From Thermohalobaculum sp963700775 (GTDB taxonomy: Bacteria > Pseudomonadota > Alphaproteobacteria > Rhodobacterales > Rhodobacteraceae), in the NCBI GenBank assembly GCA_963700775.1, contig CAVOYU010000008.1, positions 122,854 through 186,853 of the forward strand: a DNA stretch of 64,000 nucleotides, read 5' to 3'. A program made the translations under genes and the position numbers. This document shows, piece after piece, positions 8,265 to 17,074 of the stretch. Numbering within the stretch: the stretch's first letter is position 1; every line of letters begins with the position of its first letter. The notes beneath the pieces were generated by a model that saw only the letters and a list, made by a program, of their open reading frames with translations, ran no database searches and was not told the DNA's origin.

Positions 8265-8933
8265 TCAGTCTTTGAAGTTGCTGCTCTTGCGCAGGATTTG
8301 CCAGGCCTTAAGCACCCGCGCCAGCCGTTCCGGGTCGGGGTTCTCGCCGCCGTTCATGTCCGGATGCAGCTCCTTGACCAGTTCGCGGTAGCGGGCGCGC
8401 ACCTCGGCGCGCCGCTCGACCTGATGCGGCAGGCCCAGCGCATCCATCGCCCGCTGTTCCTCGCGCGGCATCCGGCGGCGCGGGCGCCGGTCGTTGGCGA
8501 CGTCTCCGGGGTTCAGCGTCGCCGAATTGCCGAGCACCTCGAACGGATCGCGAAAGCCCCAGCGCGCCCAGGCCTGGCCCTCGGAATGGGGATGGGCGCC
8601 CAGCGGCACTTTAGGTCCCTTGCCGAGCCGCCAGGTCGGACGCTCCCACACCCGGTCGGCCCGCATCTGGGCGTCGAGATCGCCGGAATCCGAGTCGGCG
8701 AAGTAGTTCCAGTGGGCATTGTACTGGCGCACATGCTCGAGGCAGAACCAGCGGAAGTCGTTCAGTTCCGCCGGCGAACGCGGCGCCCGGTAGCTGCCAT
8801 GCCCGGCACAGCCCGGCCAGTCGCACTCCCGCCGCGAGGTCTCGACGGCGCCGGACATCCCGCGCACCCGCTGGCGGCGTTGCTTGTCGGCGGCGGCCGA
8901 GACATCGTAGTCAAGGGGAGAGCGTGACCGCAT
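8265..8933 (-). CDS. J-domain (DnaJ-like) protein
   Basis: This 222-residue protein has its J domain at the C-terminus: HQVERRAEVRARYRELVKEL followed by the HPD motif (LHPDMNGG) and helix IV. The N-terminal two thirds has conserved Cys/Trp/His positions (CDWPGCAGHGSYRAP, WFCLEHVRQYNAHWNYF), suggesting a small metal-binding unit. This architecture is common next to cobS and bolA in Alphaproteobacteria. J domains stimulate DnaK-type chaperones; the client is unknown. It is divergent from bolA and leads an operon with the MBL hydrolase. Confidence 0.88.
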   Translation of the reverse strand: MRSRSPLDYDVSAAADKQRRQRVRGMSGAVETSRRECDWPGCAGHGSYRAPRSPAELNDFRWFCLEHVRQYNAHWNYFADSDSGDLDAQMRADRVWERPTWRLGKGPKVPLGAHPHSEGQAWARWGFRDPFEVLGNSATLNPGDVANDRRPRRRMPREEQRAMDALGLPHQVERRAEVRARYRELVKELHPDMNGGENPDPERLARVLKAWQILRKSSNFKD

Positions 8934-9016
8934 CTCTGTTCCGAAGCATGGTTCCGAGTCGAAGAAGGATACTTAAGCCGGGCAGAAACCGATAGCTTGA
9001 CAAGGAGGATTTACGT

Positions 9017-9283
9017 GTGTCGGTCGCTGAAAAAATCACCACAAAACTGAAATCGGCGTTCGAGCCGCAGAAATTCGAGCTTGTCGACGACAGCGAGCGG
9101 CATCGCGGGCACGGCGGCTGGCGCGAGGGCGGCGAGACCCATTTCCACCTGCGGATGACGTCGGCCCGGTTCGCCGGGCAGGGGCGGGTCCAGCGTCAGC
9201 GGGAGGTCAACCGGGTCCTGGCCGAGGAGCTGTCCGGCCCGGTGCACGCGCTTTCGATGGAGCTGACGGCGCCTGGCGAATAG
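9017..9283 (+). CDS. bolA: BolA-family protein
   Basis: An 88-residue BolA-like protein. The GTG start at 9017 follows a strong AAGGAGGA. The BolA core is visible: EKITTKLKSAFEP, then LVDDSERHRGHGG, the THFHLRM strand and the helix-turn RQREVNRVLAEELSGPVHALSM. BolA proteins pair with monothiol glutaredoxins and bind [2Fe-2S] clusters and/or act as regulators. No glutaredoxin gene is adjacent. It is transcribed away from the DnaJ-like gene across an 83-bp shared control region. Confidence 0.93.
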   Translation: MSVAEKITTKLKSAFEPQKFELVDDSERHRGHGGWREGGETHFHLRMTSARFAGQGRVQRQREVNRVLAEELSGPVHALSMELTAPGE

Positions 9284-9290
9284 CCGGCGC

Positions 9291-9788
9291 TCAGCGCCGA
9301 CCCGAAGGTCCGGACGGGCCGCGGAGCTGTTGCGCCAGGATCAGATCGGGCTCCGCGTCGGGGTCGCGGCCGGGCTTCGGCTCCGGACTCACCGGAGCGA
9401 GGGGCTCCTGCCGCGGCGCCGGCTGGAGCGCCGGCTCGCGCATGGCGGGCGCGAAGGTTGCCGACGGAGCGGACGGCGCCGATGGCGGCACCAGGGAAGG
9501 CGCGCGCTGGCTCTCGACGTCGAACAGCGGCCGGTGCAGCGGCGCGTCGGGCCGCTCCAGCGCCCGGCGGAACACCATCACCGCGCGGTGGGTCTCCTGC
9601 GGGCGGGAGAAGATTCCGGAGCGTTCGATCACCGGCACCAGGTCGGTGCGCATGTATTCCCAGCCGTCCACGGCCTCGGCCCCGAGGATCTCCTCGAAGG
9701 CGGCGGCGACCTTGTCGGACTTGCTGCGCGCGCCCTTCTTGCGCTTGCCCTTCTCCGGTGCGCCAACGGTCTTGTACTCATAGGCCAT
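9291..9788 (-). CDS. DUF4177 domain protein
   Basis: A 165-residue protein whose first 80 residues match the small DUF4177 fold: MAYEYKTVGAP at the start, then LGAEAVDGWEYMRTDLVPVIE and AVMVFRRALE. The C-terminal half is low complexity, rich in Pro, Ala and Ser, and looks disordered. It follows argC by 41 bp in the same direction, so it is probably the last gene of a gatB-argC transcription unit. The function of DUF4177 is unknown. Confidence 0.8.
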   Translation of the reverse strand: MAYEYKTVGAPEKGKRKKGARSKSDKVAAAFEEILGAEAVDGWEYMRTDLVPVIERSGIFSRPQETHRAVMVFRRALERPDAPLHRPLFDVESQRAPSLVPPSAPSAPSATFAPAMREPALQPAPRQEPLAPVSPEPKPGRDPDAEPDLILAQQLRGPSGPSGRR

Positions 9789-9829
9789 GTCGAAACTTCC
9801 CTTTCTTCCGCTCCCGCCGGGTCCGCCGT

Positions 9830-10774
9830 CTATTCGGCCGCGGTCCGCTCCGCGGCTCCGGCCCCCGCCAGCCCGAGCATGATCTCCATGTTCTGCACCG
9901 CCGCGCCCGACGCCCCCTTGCCGAGATTGTCGAGCACCGCCGCCAGCACCGCCTTACCTCTGGCTTCGTGGCCGAAGACGTGCAGTTCCATGCGGTTGGT
10001 GCCGTTCAGCATCTCCGGGTCGAGCCGGGCGCGGTTCGGCTCAAGCGGCGCCACGCCGACCAAGGCCGCGCCGTCGTAATGAGCCGACAGAACCTCGTGG
10101 AGAGACGCCAGCGTCGGCCGGCCCGGCAGCCGGTCGAGATGCAACGGAACCTGCACGATCATGCCCTGGGCGAAATTGCCGACCTGGGGCATGAAGATCG
10201 GCGCCTCGTCCAGAAGGCCGTGGCATTCCATCTCGGGCAGGTGCTTGTGGCCCTGCGCCAGCCCGTAGACGAAGCCGGCCGGCGCATCCGCGCCCTCGAA
10301 CTCGGCGATCAGCGCCTTGCCGCCGCCGGTGTATCCCGAGAGCGCGTTGACGCAGAGCGGGAAGTCCGCGGGCAGGACCCCCGCCTCGCGCAGCGGCCGG
10401 ATCAGCGCGACGGCGCCGGTGGGATAGCAGCCCGGATTGCTGACCAGCCGCGCCACGGCGATGCGCTCCGCCTGGCCAGCCGTCATCTCCGGGAAGCCGT
10501 AGGCCCAGGCCGGGTCGGTACGGTGCGCCGTGCTCGCGTCGATCACCCGGGTCGGGGCGTTGCCGAGCAGCGTCACCGCCTCGCGCGCCGCGTCGTCGGG
10601 CAGGCAGAGTATCGCGAGGTCGGCCGCATGAAGCGCGTCGCGGCGGGCGCCGGTGTCCTTGCGCGCGGCATCGTCGAGCCGGATCAGCTCGATGTCGGCG
10701 CGGCCGGCCAGGCGGCGATAGATCTGCAGCCCGGTCGTTCCAGCCTCGCCGTCGATGAACACCTTCGCGGACAT
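9830..10774 (-). CDS. argC: N-acetyl-gamma-glutamyl-phosphate reductase
   Basis: ArgC catalyses the NADPH-dependent reduction of N-acetyl-glutamyl 5-phosphate to the semialdehyde, the third step of arginine synthesis, in the cytoplasm. The 314-residue length marks the shorter type common in Alphaproteobacteria. The N-terminus FIDGEAGTTGLQIY binds NADP, the catalytic Cys116 sits in VSNPGCYPTG, and ALSGYTGGGK and GLAQGHKHLPE are family signatures. It lies 34 bp downstream of gatB. Confidence 0.95.
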   Translation of the reverse strand: MSAKVFIDGEAGTTGLQIYRRLAGRADIELIRLDDAARKDTGARRDALHAADLAILCLPDDAAREAVTLLGNAPTRVIDASTAHRTDPAWAYGFPEMTAGQAERIAVARLVSNPGCYPTGAVALIRPLREAGVLPADFPLCVNALSGYTGGGKALIAEFEGADAPAGFVYGLAQGHKHLPEMECHGLLDEAPIFMPQVGNFAQGMIVQVPLHLDRLPGRPTLASLHEVLSAHYDGAALVGVAPLEPNRARLDPEMLNGTNRMELHVFGHEARGKAVLAAVLDNLGKGASGAAVQNMEIMLGLAGAGAAERTAAE

Positions 10775-10808
10775 TTCCGCCTCCTTCGTCGCGTCCTTCC
10801 GCCAGTCC

Positions 10809-12293
10809 TTACTCGATCCCGAGCTTCTCGCGTACCAGTTTCTGCACAGCCTGCGGGTTGGCCTTGCCGCCGGTGGCCTTCATCACCTGGCCGACGAACC
10901 AGCCCGCCATCGAGGGCTTGGCCCTTGCCTGCTCGGCCTTGTCCGGGTTCTCGGCCAGCACAGCCTCGACCGCCGCCTCGATGGCGCCGGTGTCGGTGAC
11001 CTGGCGCATGCCGCGGGATTCGACGATCTCGGCCGGGTCGCCGCCCTCGGTATACACGATCTCGAACAGGTCCTTGGCGATCTTGCCGGAGATATCGCCC
11101 TTCGCGATCAGGTCAATGATCCCGCCGATCTGGGCGGCGCTGACCGGGCTCCGCTCGATGCCGTGGCCTTCCTTGTTCAGCCGGCCGAACAGCTCGTTGA
11201 TCACCCAGTTCGCCGCCTGCTTGCCGTCGCGGCCCCTCGCCACCTCCTCGAAGAACTCGGCGTTGGCGCGGTCGGCCACCAGCACGCCGGCATCGTATTC
11301 GGTCATGCCGTACTGGCCGACGAAGCGGGCCTTCTTCTCGTCCGGGAGCTCGGGCAGGCCCGCCGCCACCCGGTCGACCAGCGCCTGCTCGATCTCCAGC
11401 GGCAGCAGGTCCGGATCGGGGAAGTAGCGGTAGTCATGCGCCTCCTCCTTCGAGCGCATGGACCGGGTCTCGCCCTTGTTCGGATCGTAGAGCCGGGTCT
11501 CCTGGTCGATGCTGCCGCCGTCCTCGAGAATCTCGATCTGGCGGCGCGCCTCGTACTCGATCGCCTGCATGATGAAGCGCATCGAGTTCATGTTCTTGAT
11601 CTCGCAGCGCGTGCCGAGCTTGTCCGACCCCTTCGGCCGGACGCTGACATTCACGTCGGCCCTGAGCGAGCCTTCCTGCATGTTGCCGTCGCAGGTGCCG
11701 AGATAGCGCATGATCTGCCGGAGCTTGCGGACATACTCGGCCGCCTCGTCCGGCCCCCGCAGGTCTGGGAACGAGACGATCTCCATCAGCGCGACCCCGG
11801 TGCGGTTGAGGTCGACGAAGCTCATCTCCGGGTCCATGTCATGGATCGACTTGCCGGCGTCCTGCTCGAGGTGGATGCGCTCGATCCTCACCTTGCGCGC
11901 CACGCCGGGCGCCATGTCGACCAGCACCTCGCCCTGGCCGACCACCGGCTGCTTGTACTGGCTGATCTGATAGCCCTGCGGCAGGTCGGGGTAGAAGTAG
12001 TTCTTGCGGTCGAACACCGAGCGCAGGTTGATCGCGGCCTTCAGCCCCAGACCGGTCCGCACCGCCTGCTCGACGCAGTACTCGTTGATCACCGGCAGCA
12101 TGCCAGGCATCGCCGCGTCGACCAGGCTGACATTGGTGTTCGGCTCGGCACCGAACCGGGTCGAGGCGCCGGAGAACAGCTTCGCCTTGCTGGCGACCTG
12201 GGCATGGACCTCCATGCCGATCACGATCTCCCAGTCGTCCTTGACGCCATGGATGATCTTCGGCTCGGGTTCGCTGTAGGCGAGTTCGGTCAT
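10809..12293 (-). CDS. gatB: Aspartyl/glutamyl-tRNA amidotransferase subunit B
   Basis: GatB is the kinase/transamidation subunit of GatCAB, which converts Glu-tRNA(Gln) and Asp-tRNA(Asn) to their amidated forms. Family signatures include WEIVIGMEVHAQ, KLFSGAST, KNYFYPDLPQGYQISQ and the YRYFPDPDLLPL motif. The C-terminal tRNA-binding tail (KANPQAVQKLVREKLGIE) is complete. The start at 12293 (MTELAYSEPEP, 494 residues) follows GGTGGAG. gatA and gatC are not in the window. Confidence 0.95.
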   Translation of the reverse strand: MTELAYSEPEPKIIHGVKDDWEIVIGMEVHAQVASKAKLFSGASTRFGAEPNTNVSLVDAAMPGMLPVINEYCVEQAVRTGLGLKAAINLRSVFDRKNYFYPDLPQGYQISQYKQPVVGQGEVLVDMAPGVARKVRIERIHLEQDAGKSIHDMDPEMSFVDLNRTGVALMEIVSFPDLRGPDEAAEYVRKLRQIMRYLGTCDGNMQEGSLRADVNVSVRPKGSDKLGTRCEIKNMNSMRFIMQAIEYEARRQIEILEDGGSIDQETRLYDPNKGETRSMRSKEEAHDYRYFPDPDLLPLEIEQALVDRVAAGLPELPDEKKARFVGQYGMTEYDAGVLVADRANAEFFEEVARGRDGKQAANWVINELFGRLNKEGHGIERSPVSAAQIGGIIDLIAKGDISGKIAKDLFEIVYTEGGDPAEIVESRGMRQVTDTGAIEAAVEAVLAENPDKAEQARAKPSMAGWFVGQVMKATGGKANPQAVQKLVREKLGIE

Positions 12294-12401
12294 CGGCTCC
12301 ACCAGTCCGGTCACGCGCGTCGGCGGACTTCTAGCGTCGGGCGCCCTCGTCGGCAAGCGCGGGCGGGCAGGGGACCGCCGGGTGTGACCCGCGCCGGCAT
12401 T

Positions 12402-13220
12402 TCAGCCATCTGCCGCCTCGGGCCAGAGCCGGTGGAAGTGGTGCACCGGCCCGTGCCCGCTGCCGATCCCCAGCCGGTCCGCCGCCGCAATGGCCCCGGC
12501 GACAAAGGCCCGGGCGGCGCGGATCGCGGCCTCGACCTCGCTGCCCTGCGCCAGATGCGCCGCGATGGCGGCCGACAGGGTGCAGCCCGTGCCGTGGTTG
12601 TTGCGGGTGGCGATGCGCGGGCCCGCGAGCGTGAATCGCCCGCCCCCGCGAAGCAGCACCAGGTCGCGCGCTTCGTCGCCCAGACCGCGGCCGCCCTTCA
12701 GCACGACGGCCCCGGCGCCGAGGTCCAGCAGCGCCCGGCCCTGGCGGGCGAGGTCCTCGTCGCTCTCGGCAACCGGCGTGCCGGTCAGGATCGCCGCCTC
12801 GTCGAGATTGGGTGTCAGGACCGCCGCGGCCGGGATCAGGCGGCGCCTGAGCGCCGCGATCATCGCCGCATCGACGATCCGGGCGCCGCTGCGCGAGACC
12901 AGCACCGGATCGACCACGAGCGGCACGCGGCACCCGGCGAGCGCGTCCGCCACCGCCTCGACGGTCGGCGCCGAGACCAGCATTCCGGTCTTGACCGCGC
13001 CGACGGCGAGGTCCTGGAAAACGGTCCTGATCTGCCGCGCCACGAACGCCGCCGGCACGGGATGCACCCCCGCGGTCCCCAGCGTGTTCTGCGCGGTCAC
13101 CGCGGTGATGGCGCTGGCGCCGTGGACCCCGAGTGCGGCCAAGGTTTTCAGGTCTGCCTGCATCCCGGCGCCGCCGGCGGAATCGGACCCGGCGACTGTC
13201 AGTGCTATGGGGATCGCCAT
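12402..13220 (-). CDS. thiD: Hydroxymethylpyrimidine/phosphomethylpyrimidine kinase
   Basis: ThiD phosphorylates HMP and HMP-P in thiamine synthesis. The 272-residue ribokinase-fold protein begins PIALTVAGSDSAGGAGMQAD, which is the substrate-binding signature, continues with GASAITAVTAQNTLG, VKTGML, DPVLVS and LTPNLDEA, and carries the ATP/anion-hole motif NHGTGCTLSAAIA near the C-terminus. No other thiamine gene is adjacent and no TPP riboswitch is seen upstream. It lies 108 bp upstream of gatB. Confidence 0.94.
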   Translation of the reverse strand: MAIPIALTVAGSDSAGGAGMQADLKTLAALGVHGASAITAVTAQNTLGTAGVHPVPAAFVARQIRTVFQDLAVGAVKTGMLVSAPTVEAVADALAGCRVPLVVDPVLVSRSGARIVDAAMIAALRRRLIPAAAVLTPNLDEAAILTGTPVAESDEDLARQGRALLDLGAGAVVLKGGRGLGDEARDLVLLRGGGRFTLAGPRIATRNNHGTGCTLSAAIAAHLAQGSEVEAAIRAARAFVAGAIAAADRLGIGSGHGPVHHFHRLWPEAADG

Positions 13221-13339
13221 CTGCCACCTCGCGCCTCTGTCCTTGGCCGCATCCTAGGCAGGGGCGGGGCGGAGCTGTCAATTCGGAGGCGCTGAGGGCC
13301 GTTGCGCGGCCGGTCGCCCGCCTGTATTCAGGCCGCCAC

Positions 13340-13415
13340 GGCCCCGTAGCTCAGTGGATAGAGCACCGGCCTTCTAAGCCGATGGTCGCAGGTTCGAATC
13401 CTGCCGGGGTCGCCA
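13340..13415 (+). tRNA. tRNA-Arg(TCT)
   Basis: A 76-nt cloverleaf with encoded CCA: acceptor GGCCCCG pairs with CGGGGTC (one G-U), D-arm TAGCTCAGTGGATAGAGC, anticodon stem-loop CGGCCTTCTAAGCCG with anticodon TCT (AGA/AGG arginine), and T-arm GCAGGTTCGAATCCTGC. The methyltransferase gene begins 19 bp beyond its 3' end, on the same strand. Confidence 0.97.
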
Positions 13416-13434
13416 GGAAGCAAGAGGTTCGACG

Positions 13435-14256
13435 ATGACAATGCCGCCACAGGAAACCGGACCTCGGAATGCGGGCGCGAGGCAGGGCACGCCGAGCATG
13501 TCGATCAAGGACCGTTTGCGACGCCTGGTCCGCACCCTGCGCCTCGGTCTGGCCTTCCTGCTGCGGCACCTTGCCCGTTTCATGGAGAAGACCGTGCCGC
13601 CGGTCGGCCGGTGCATGCGGGGCTGGTCCTGGATCTGGCAGCCGACAGTCACCCACCGCTGGCTCAACGAGTATTACGCCAAGACGGAAGATCCCTACAA
13701 TTTCGCCAGTTCGCCCTACGAAGCCGAGAAGTATGCGCACACCATGCGGCTGCTTGGCGGCAGGACCTATGAGCGGGCGCTGGAGGTCGGAGCCGCCGAA
13801 GGCGTCTTCACCGAGATCCTCGCTCCGCACTGCCGCGAGGTGCTGGCCATCGAACTGGCGGACGCCGCGGTCGCCCGGGCGCGCGACCGGCTCGCGCATC
13901 TCGAACATGTGCGCGTGATCCAGGGCACCCTGCCGGAGGATATGCCGGAGGGGCCGTTCGATCTGATCGTCGCCTCCGACGTGCTCTACCACTTTCCCGG
14001 CGACGTGCTTACGGACTTCGCCGACCAGATGGACGCGGCGCTCATGCCGGGCGGAACGCTCTTCGCGCTGCATTACCTCGCGACTCCCAATACGCCGATC
14101 GACGGCGGGCGTGCGCACGCGCTGCTCAAGCGGCACCTGAAGCTCGAACTCGTCCACGAGGAGACGGTCCAGAATGTCGGGCCGCGGGGTGGCGGATACA
14201 TGGTCACGATCCTGCGCAAGCGGGTGAAGGCGGCTCCCGGCGGCCGGCCGACCTGA
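13435..14256 (+). CDS. NodS-like SAM-dependent methyltransferase
   Basis: A 273-residue class I methyltransferase of the NodS-like type. The signature EYYAKTEDPYNFASSPYE precedes SAM motif I, ALEVGAAEGVFTEILAPHC (about residues 119-137), then the acidic AIELADAAVARARDRL and motif IV FDLIVASDVLYHF. NodS N-methylates the chito-oligosaccharide backbone of Nod factor; related enzymes act on other amino sugars, so a glycan or small-molecule amine target is plausible but unproven. I use the ATG at 13435, preceded by AAGAGG; MSIKDRLRR at 13498 is an alternative. No other nod genes are present. Confidence 0.8.
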   Translation: MTMPPQETGPRNAGARQGTPSMSIKDRLRRLVRTLRLGLAFLLRHLARFMEKTVPPVGRCMRGWSWIWQPTVTHRWLNEYYAKTEDPYNFASSPYEAEKYAHTMRLLGGRTYERALEVGAAEGVFTEILAPHCREVLAIELADAAVARARDRLAHLEHVRVIQGTLPEDMPEGPFDLIVASDVLYHFPGDVLTDFADQMDAALMPGGTLFALHYLATPNTPIDGGRAHALLKRHLKLELVHEETVQNVGPRGGGYMVTILRKRVKAAPGGRPT

Positions 14257-14408
14257 CGACCTTTCCGTGACCGGGATCGGCGCGGGCGGGCTTCGAAAGC
14301 GCTGAGCACAAAACGCTTTCCGGTGCGGCCTCAGGGATTTATCATCTGCCGCGCGAAGCGGGCGGCGATGCAAGCCTTGTCTGCGGCGTTGGAGCAGGGA
14401 CCCTGAAA

Positions 14409-15863
14409 TTGCCCCCGATCTCGAGCGATCCCGGAACGAACGGCCTCGCGGGTATCTGGACCAGGTTTTCCCCCGACGACCTGCAGGGGCAGTTCCTTCT
14501 CGGCCGCAGCCCGCCCGCCGTGCATTGGCCGGTCGACTCGCTGGACGGCTGGCACCTCGCGGTGGCGGTCGAGTTGCCGTGTCATCCGGTCTTCATCGGC
14601 GACCGGAAGGCCGGCTGGCTGCTCGGCCGTGCGGTCAGCGCTGCCGGGGCCTTCGTCGACGGCCCGCTCTCGCTGGCGCAGGATGAGATCGAGCGGCAGA
14701 TCTATTCCTTCGGCGGCCGGTTCGCCTTCATCCTGCCGGCGATAGGGAGAGTGTATCTCGATCCCTGCGGCCTCCTGTCGGTGGTCTACTGCGGAAAGAC
14801 CGGATCGGTCGCGTCGACCGCCTCCGCCCTCGGCGTGGACGCCTCCGCGATTGCCGACGCCGCGTTGGTCGAACGCATGCGGCTCCCGGCGAGCACCGCC
14901 ATGTTTCCGCTCGGAATGACCGCGTGGCGGGATATCGAAAGGCTGTTGCCAAACCACTACCTGGACCTGAACACGTGGCAACCTCGGCGCCACTGGCCGC
15001 GCGGCGAGCTGCCGCCGGTCGCCGACGTCGATGGCGCGGCGGAGGAAATCGCCGGCCTGATCAGGAACCATCTTCTGGCATTCCTGAAACAGGGAAATGT
15101 CTGGCTCCAGCTTACCGCAGGCCGGGATTCGCGGATGCTGCTGGCGTGCGTCCGTGAACATGCCCGCGAGCTGAGATGCCTGACGGCCGACTATTCCGAT
15201 GACACGGCCAGGACGGACATCCGGGTCGCGAGAACGTTGGCCGAGTTCGCCGGGGTTGCCGAGCACAAGGTCCTCAGATGGGTCGAGCCGACGCAGGACG
15301 ATCTCGACCTCTGGGTCTACCGGACCGGCCTCGGCGCCGGCGAATATCGCGGCTGGCGCGGCTTCACCCAGTTCCGGCAGCAGGTGGATCCGCACGATTC
15401 CGTCATCTATGGCTCGGTCGGCGAAGTGGCCCGAAGCTTCTATTGGCGGTTCTCGGACAACCCGGCGACCGGCATTGCCACCGAAAGGCTGCTCGCGGCG
15501 ATCCATTGCCCGGCCACGCCGGAGACCATGCGCCGGATCGATGCGTGGAGGGAGACGGCTCCCGTTCAGGATTCGCTCCAGCTGCTCGACCTCTTTTACA
15601 TCGAGCAGAGACTCGGGTGCTGGGCCGGGATTTGGCCATATGCCGGGTATACTTGGGACTCCGTCTTCCCCATGTCACATCGGCGCATACTCGAGCTGAT
15701 GATGGGATTGCCGGCAAAATTCAGGCGCGCCGGCAAGCTGCCGGAGCGCATCGTGAGCAGGGAATGGCCCGAGCTCAACCGGTTCCCGTACAATCCGGTT
15801 CCGCTGCGCCGGAGACTCCGAAGCGTTCTAAGATCGGTCAAGAACGCGATTCTCCGGCCTTGA
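14409..15863 (+). CDS. Asparagine-synthase-like amidoligase/ATP-PPi enzyme
   Basis: A 484-residue protein resembling asparagine synthetase/beta-lactam synthetase relatives. The N-terminal half has a glutaminase-like fold (IYSFGGRFAFILPAIGRVYLDP, then VYCGKTGSVASTASALG) but no N-terminal catalytic Cys, so it should not hydrolyse glutamine. The ATP-pyrophosphatase loop is LQLTAGRDSRMLLACV near residues 235-250, a variant of SGGxDS. Later motifs SVGEVARSFYW and FYIEQRLGCWAGIWPYAG belong to poorly characterised members found in polysaccharide or natural-product loci. The start is a TTG at 14409; the frame has no early ATG. It follows the NodS-like gene by 152 bp on the same strand. Confidence 0.72.
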   Translation: MPPISSDPGTNGLAGIWTRFSPDDLQGQFLLGRSPPAVHWPVDSLDGWHLAVAVELPCHPVFIGDRKAGWLLGRAVSAAGAFVDGPLSLAQDEIERQIYSFGGRFAFILPAIGRVYLDPCGLLSVVYCGKTGSVASTASALGVDASAIADAALVERMRLPASTAMFPLGMTAWRDIERLLPNHYLDLNTWQPRRHWPRGELPPVADVDGAAEEIAGLIRNHLLAFLKQGNVWLQLTAGRDSRMLLACVREHARELRCLTADYSDDTARTDIRVARTLAEFAGVAEHKVLRWVEPTQDDLDLWVYRTGLGAGEYRGWRGFTQFRQQVDPHDSVIYGSVGEVARSFYWRFSDNPATGIATERLLAAIHCPATPETMRRIDAWRETAPVQDSLQLLDLFYIEQRLGCWAGIWPYAGYTWDSVFPMSHRRILELMMGLPAKFRRAGKLPERIVSREWPELNRFPYNPVPLRRRLRSVLRSVKNAILRP

Positions 15864-15894
15864 GGCTGCCCGGCCTCAGCCGGACGCGTCGCCG

Positions 15895-16509
15895 CTACCG
15901 GTTCGAAGCGCCCTGATCGCCCTGGTGGTCGTCATCGTCGTCCTCCTGGGGCAGCTCGCCATCACCATCGATCAGCGGCACGGCGGCGACGAAACGCGGC
16001 CGCGAGACCAGGTGGAAGGTCCAGGTTTGCGAGCCGATCCCGGCCCAGCCGGTGAAGGGATGGAACGGCACGTCGAGCTCGGTCAGCAGCACCGTGTCGC
16101 GGTCCGCCATCACCGGCAGCATCGGACCGGTGATCTCCTGCTGAGGCAACGGTTCGCCGCCGCCGACAGCGCGGGACCACAATACCCGGTACTGGTCGTC
16201 GTCGCCAACGTACTGGATGCTGCTGACGCGCAGATGCGTGCCCCGCGGCGCCCGCGGCAGCAGCCGGGCCTGGAGCGCGTAGAGTTCGTCGAAGAATCCC
16301 TCGGTCACCTCGACCTTGCGCGACATGATGTCGGATAGCGCGTGTGCGGTGTTCAGCGCGTCGTTTCGGCTCTTGTAGGCCTGGAAGAAGGCCACGCTGG
16401 CGACCAGCCAGAAGCACAGCAGCGGCAACCACAGCAGAAACTCGATGGTCAGCGTGCCGCCTTCGTCGCGGAGCAGCCGGGCAAGTGCGGGAAAGCGGCG
16501 AGTGATCAT
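15895..16509 (-). CDS. TadE/TadF-like pseudopilin protein
   Basis: A 204-residue protein with the TadE-type N-terminus: a short basic region, DEGGTLTIEFLLWLPLLCFWLV (one membrane helix preceded by the Gly and Glu typical of prepilin-like processing sites), then a periplasmic domain. The C-terminus is an Asp-rich tail (QEDDDDDHQGDQ). It is the last of three same-strand genes, 7 bp after the previous one. Such proteins are minor pilins or assembly factors of Tad/Flp pili or secreted surface complexes. Confidence 0.75.
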   Translation of the reverse strand: MITRRFPALARLLRDEGGTLTIEFLLWLPLLCFWLVASVAFFQAYKSRNDALNTAHALSDIMSRKVEVTEGFFDELYALQARLLPRAPRGTHLRVSSIQYVGDDDQYRVLWSRAVGGGEPLPQQEITGPMLPVMADRDTVLLTELDVPFHPFTGWAGIGSQTWTFHLVSRPRFVAAVPLIDGDGELPQEDDDDDHQGDQGASNR

Positions 16510-16516
16510 CGCGTCC

Positions 16517-17074
16517 TCACCCCGGTTCGTTCATGAACGCCGACGAGGCCATGAGCCTGAACCCGCCGCTGGGGTCGACCGGAAGCATGGCGCCGAGGCC
16601 GATCCCCGGGAAGATCGGGTCGACGACCACGCAGGCGCGCACCAGCATGATCTCGTCGCGGGCGCCCGGGTCGAATGTGATCACCGGCTCGATCCTGCCG
16701 GTCCGGTCGACGCAGCTCGCCGCCGTGGTCAGGAAGGAGTCGGCGCGCGGAAGCGGCAACAGCTCGAGCTGCACCGAGCGCAGGCAATCCCCCAGCAGGA
16801 AGGCGCCGTCGCAGATCTTGGCCTTCAGCTGCTCGTGGGTGATGCCTGGGGAGCGGCCCAGCCGCAGGTCGCGCATCGCCAGCTCGACGCCGCGGTCCAG
16901 CATCACCGATCGCGCCATCAGCGCGCCGGCCTCGGCGATCGACAGGATCATGTACATGAGGAATGGGAACAGGATCACGAACTCGATCGTGGCATTGCCC
17001 GCGCAGTCGTCCCGGAGGCCGGAGAGTCGGACGTGGAACCCGCTAGGGGGCAAGGATCGGAACTGTCGCATCAT
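16517..17074 (-). CDS. TadE-like pseudopilin protein
   Basis: A 185-residue protein with a TadE-like segment: DDCAGNATIEFVILFPFLMYMILSI, where the Gly-Asn-Ala-Thr-Ile-Glu-Phe core and following hydrophobic helix are the family hallmark. The remaining part is periplasmic with three Cys residues (KICDGAFLLGDC and ASCVDRT) that could form disulfides. The start ATGATG at 17074 overlaps the TGA stop of the upstream gene, so the two are translationally coupled. Confidence 0.78.
   Translation of the reverse strand: MMRQFRSLPPSGFHVRLSGLRDDCAGNATIEFVILFPFLMYMILSIAEAGALMARSVMLDRGVELAMRDLRLGRSPGITHEQLKAKICDGAFLLGDCLRSVQLELLPLPRADSFLTTAASCVDRTGRIEPVITFDPGARDEIMLVRACVVVDPIFPGIGLGAMLPVDPSGGFRLMASSAFMNEPG

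Noticed and set aside
10755..13295. 846-codon open frame on the plus strand across gatB and thiD
   Set aside because: Antisense to two clear genes and their intergenic gap; Arg/His-rich composition without motifs.
13221..13339. TPP riboswitch upstream of thiD
   Set aside because: The sequence upstream of the thiD start (on its 5' side) lacks the conserved CUGAGA and ACCUGA elements.
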